Below, one piece after another: positions 61,564 to 64,000 of a stretch of 64,000 nucleotides of DNA. This DNA is from Paludibacteraceae bacterium. GTDB taxonomy: Bacteria; Bacteroidota; Bacteroidia; Bacteroidales; Paludibacteraceae. The position numbers and the translations under genes were made by a program. The notes beneath the pieces are model-generated. The model ran no database searches. It saw only the letters and a list, made by a program, of their open reading frames with translations, and was not told the DNA's origin. The stretch lies in the NCBI GenBank assembly GCA_905235225.1, contig CAJOKE010000007.1:1-64000 (forward strand). The letters are read 5' to 3'. Each line of letters starts with the position of its first letter. Position 1 is the first letter of the stretch.

Positions 61564-61713
61564 AAATGGACGAACGCTTGCACATGTGCAAATTTTGTTG
61601 TAATTCTACAGCGAAAATGGGAAAAAGATGAGAGTTTGGACACACACCCCTGTCCCCTATAACGTAAAGGGGAAGTTTGGAGAGTTGAAAGGGGAAAGAG
61701 AAAAGTGGAAAGT

Positions 61714-61824
61714 TTAGTCGTTATCGGGGCGGGAGAGGGCATAGCGGAAGCCGAGATACAGTTTCCAGCCATGAGTGGGTGCCCAGATCATTGACGCATC
61801 GGTTTTAATGTAATAGAATTTATT
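61714..61824 (-). pseudogene. C-terminal gene remnant
   Basis: A short open stretch downstream of, and in a different frame from, the DUF1566-like gene reads FYYIKTDASMIWAPTHGWKL then YLGFRYALSRPDND and stop. The composition (aromatic-rich, GFRYAL end) looks like the C-terminal end of a real surface protein, but it has no suitable start and a stop just upstream. I read it as the relic of an earlier C-terminus or of a neighbouring paralogue. Confidence 0.45.
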
Positions 61825-64000
61825 GATTTGCTAAATATTTACGAACCGGGCGAACGCGATGCAAGGCATCATTGTCATAGTCCTTATAAAGGTTGTGTGC
61901 TTGTACATTATAATTGGATCCACTCGCATTTACTGTAATGAGAACATAATAGAACATGTCGTAATCCGCATCTACAGGCGTTGAAGACCAATAAGTAGTC
62001 ATATAATCACCATATGCATTTTTAGTCCCATCAAATATCCAGCCTACTGTTTGTAACTGTATAAGATTAGGTAGTTCTTCCAATGTCGGCAAATACCAAT
62101 CACTATAGCCTCCATAATTCAAATTTTTACAGGCTGAATTAGCAGCACTCCAAGTCATTGTTCCCATATCTGGGTATAAACGATATGTATATCCGCCGTA
62201 TTGCAGAGAAGGTAAGTTGGCATAGTCCAAGTTCTCTTTGCTGATTGTAACCATCTCTCCGTAGGATGTGCCATTTACATTCGTAGCATATGCACGGACA
62301 TAATATGTATTAGTTCCTGTTAAATCAATGCCTGTAATATTACTTGTGAAATATCCTTTTCCGCTGCCATTAGTGGTCTTGTTATCTGAAATAGTTGGGT
62401 AAGGTAATGTGTTCCAACATACACCACGAGCGGTGACGTTATAACCTCCGTCATCTGTTACATTTCCTCCGCCTACAGCTGATGAACTGGTTACATTTTC
62501 GCCAATTACTGTTGTTGTAACATATGGTAGTCCATTACCTGTTGTCACAATAAATACATTTCCATATGCCGTTCCAATACTATTGGTTGCATAAGCCCTC
62601 ACATAATAAGTAGTACTAACGGATACATTTGAGATTACAGAGGAGAATGTTCCTATGCCTGTGCCATTTGTAGTATATGCATCCAACAATGTCGGTTCGG
62701 AATTATTTGTGCTATAACATACACCACGACTTGTAATAGAATAACCGCCATCGCTTGATATATTTCCACCGGACGTGATATTAACCGAGGTTGCGGTTGG
62801 AGATATTGTACTTAGAATCGGTAGTCCGTCTCTTGTTGTAAATGTCTTCTGTTCACTATACGCTGTAGTTATATCCGTTATTGCATAACCGCGCACATAA
62901 TATGTAGTATTGGGTTGCAAATCAGCGATATTACATGTGTACGAAGTGTTAAGTATTTTTCCAGATGCAATCGATTTACTTTCCAAAGTAGTAGGATTGG
63001 GATGGGTTGCCCAACATATTCCGCAGTTTTGTAAGGTAGCACTACCTGCATCAGTCACAGTGACCGTAGTTGAAGCTGTTAAGGCTGTGATGTTAGTTAT
63101 TGTTCCCAATGCTACTATAGCGACTCCATCTTTTGTTGCTAGCGTTACAGTTTCTCCATATGCTGTACCGTTTTCATTAGTTGCATAGGCACGTACATAA
63201 TAGGTTGTTGATGCAGACAAGCCTGTAATAGACACACTAAACTCACCATTTCCTTTTCCTCCTGCTACAAATGCATCTGTTATCATTGGTTCTGAATTGG
63301 TTGAACTGTAACAAACACCTTTTTCTGTCACAGCATAAGCACCATTATCGGTTACATTACCACCTATTGCAATAGAGGTCGCTGTTGTAGTGGCTGTGCC
63401 AGTTGTAACCGTTGCCAGACCGTTTTTCGTGGTAAATGACTTTTGCTCGCTATACCCTATTCCCAATGAATTGACTGCATAAGCGCGTACATAATATGTG
63501 GAATTGAGTGCCAAACCTGTCAAACTACCGGTAAACTCGCCTACTCCATTTCCGATAGCCACATGATCGGAAGTATTGGTCGGATATTGGCTCAGACTAT
63601 AGCAGAATCCACGTTCTGTCACAGTTACGCCGCCATCCCCGGTTACATTTCCTTTACAAATCACGCTGTTGGCTGTCGGCTCTCCTACTTCTGACAAGAT
63701 CACTACAGGGACACCATTTTCAGTCTTGAATGTTTTTTGCTCGCCATATACCGTACCGGCATCGGTCGTTGCATAGGCACGGATGTAATATGTTGTTTTA
63801 TCATTAAGCCCTGTCAGATTACTGGTAAATTCACCGAGACCTTTACCATTAGTTGTAAACTTACCTTCTATAGTCGGATATTGATTAGTTCCGTAGCATA
63901 CACCACGCGCCGTAACTGTCAAACTTCCATCATCTGTAACATTTCCGCCACAAGTAGCTTTTACGGAACCAATATTAGTTACTTCTGCCGTAGTTACAGT
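61820..64000 (-). CDS. Repetitive surface protein with DUF1566-like C-terminus (5' end outside window)
   Basis: The frame is open to the window edge, so at least 726 residues are present and the N-terminus is missing. About seven fibronectin-like repeats of about 93 residues each carry VTxxGxxSVxxRGVCYsTxxxPT, then GxGxFxSxITGLxxxTTYYV and RAYATNxxGTAYGE. A unique C-terminal ~125 residues (YGGYTYRLYPDMGTMTWSAA, GYSDWYLPTLEELPNLIQ, YWSSTPVDADYDMFYYV, HRVRPVRKY) match the DUF1566/Lcl-type domain. Likely an exported adhesin-like or cell-surface protein. The repeats are similar at DNA level, so recombination-driven length change is plausible. Confidence 0.85.
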   Translation of the reverse strand, partial: TVTTAEVTNIGSVKATCGGNVTDDGSLTVTARGVCYGTNQYPTIEGKFTTNGKGLGEFTSNLTGLNDKTTYYIRAYATTDAGTVYGEQKTFKTENGVPVVILSEVGEPTANSVICKGNVTGDGGVTVTERGFCYSLSQYPTNTSDHVAIGNGVGEFTGSLTGLALNSTYYVRAYAVNSLGIGYSEQKSFTTKNGLATVTTGTATTTATSIAIGGNVTDNGAYAVTEKGVCYSSTNSEPMITDAFVAGGKGNGEFSVSITGLSASTTYYVRAYATNENGTAYGETVTLATKDGVAIVALGTITNITALTASTTVTVTDAGSATLQNCGICWATHPNPTTLESKSIASGKILNTSYTCNIADLQPNTTYYVRGYAITDITTAYSEQKTFTTRDGLPILSTISPTATSVNITSGGNISSDGGYSITSRGVCYSTNNSEPTLLDAYTTNGTGIGTFSSVISNVSVSTTYYVRAYATNSIGTAYGNVFIVTTGNGLPYVTTTVIGENVTSSSAVGGGNVTDDGGYNVTARGVCWNTLPYPTISDNKTTNGSGKGYFTSNITGIDLTGTNTYYVRAYATNVNGTSYGEMVTISKENLDYANLPSLQYGGYTYRLYPDMGTMTWSAANSACKNLNYGGYSDWYLPTLEELPNLIQLQTVGWIFDGTKNAYGDYMTTYWSSTPVDADYDMFYYVLITVNASGSNYNVQAHNLYKDYDNDALHRVRPVRKYLANQ

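Noticed and set aside
61512..61772. An 86-codon minus-strand frame near the right-hand repeats
   Set aside because: It runs through the direct repeats and a palindrome with no plausible start or domain; I treat the area as non-coding.

Overview
The window comes from a Bacteroidales-type bacterium (phylum Bacteroidota), probably gut- or rumen-associated. The evidence is the promoter grammar: TTTG, then 19-20 bp, then TAnnTTTG, found upstream of most transcription units. Other support is start codons without Shine-Dalgarno sequences, many secreted beta-barrel, LRR and GLUG proteins, a type IX secretion (T9SS) style C-terminal domain, a Bacteroidota-type glycogen synthase, and the NifU-like/GGGtGRT gene pair. 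It is an ordinary chromosomal segment: I see no phage, insertion sequence, CRISPR array or conjugative module.

Layout. 0-3.9 kb, minus strand: the start of a gene running off the left edge, then a cell-surface protein, recF and a glycosidase-like protein. 4-5.1 kb: an NtrC-type regulator lacking its DNA-binding domain. 5.1-12.8 kb, minus: a BspA-like LRR protein, an OmpA/LysM barrel and a GLUG protein with a T9SS tail. 12.9-14.7 kb: a TPR lipoprotein regulator. 14.7-24 kb: housekeeping (cation exchanger, ychF, comF, rRNA methyltransferase, 3'-5' exonuclease, lptG, tgt, panD, tRNA-Ser, tyrS). 24-38 kb, plus: a lipoprotein/barrel pair and two very large paralogous secreted proteins flanking a C69 peptidase and a glycogen synthase. 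38-40 kb: the NifU-like/GGGtGRT pair. 40.6-46.3 kb: a packed operon (pRiA4b-like protein, miaA, PKD lipoprotein, pepD, a miniature aroA, a small GT2). 46.3-52.4 kb: secG, a ribbon-helix-helix protein, a barrel, an OPT transporter, aldolase and a CoA-transferase. 52.5-60.6 kb, minus: a more AT-rich envelope operon with a GT4 glycosyltransferase and a DUF5686-type TonB-like protein. 60.6-61.8 kb: a non-coding stretch with a probable ~290-nt RNA and repeats. 61.8 kb to the edge: a repetitive surface protein with a DUF1566-like end.

The most unusual signals are not genes. (1) At least five intergenic regions hold tandem arrays whose unit sequences are unrelated but whose period is always 11 bp. 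(2) Three divergent promoter pairs interleave with identical geometry (32 bp between the two -7 boxes). (3) recF appears to start at AUC. (4) tRNA-Ser abuts panD with 4 nt between them. (5) A promoter- and terminator-bounded RNA lies ahead of the 60.6-kb operon. (6) Four secreted proteins share a short C-terminal motif. (7) Two neighbouring genes in the 53-54 kb region carry a duplicated 59-bp leader encoding the same five-codon upstream ORF.
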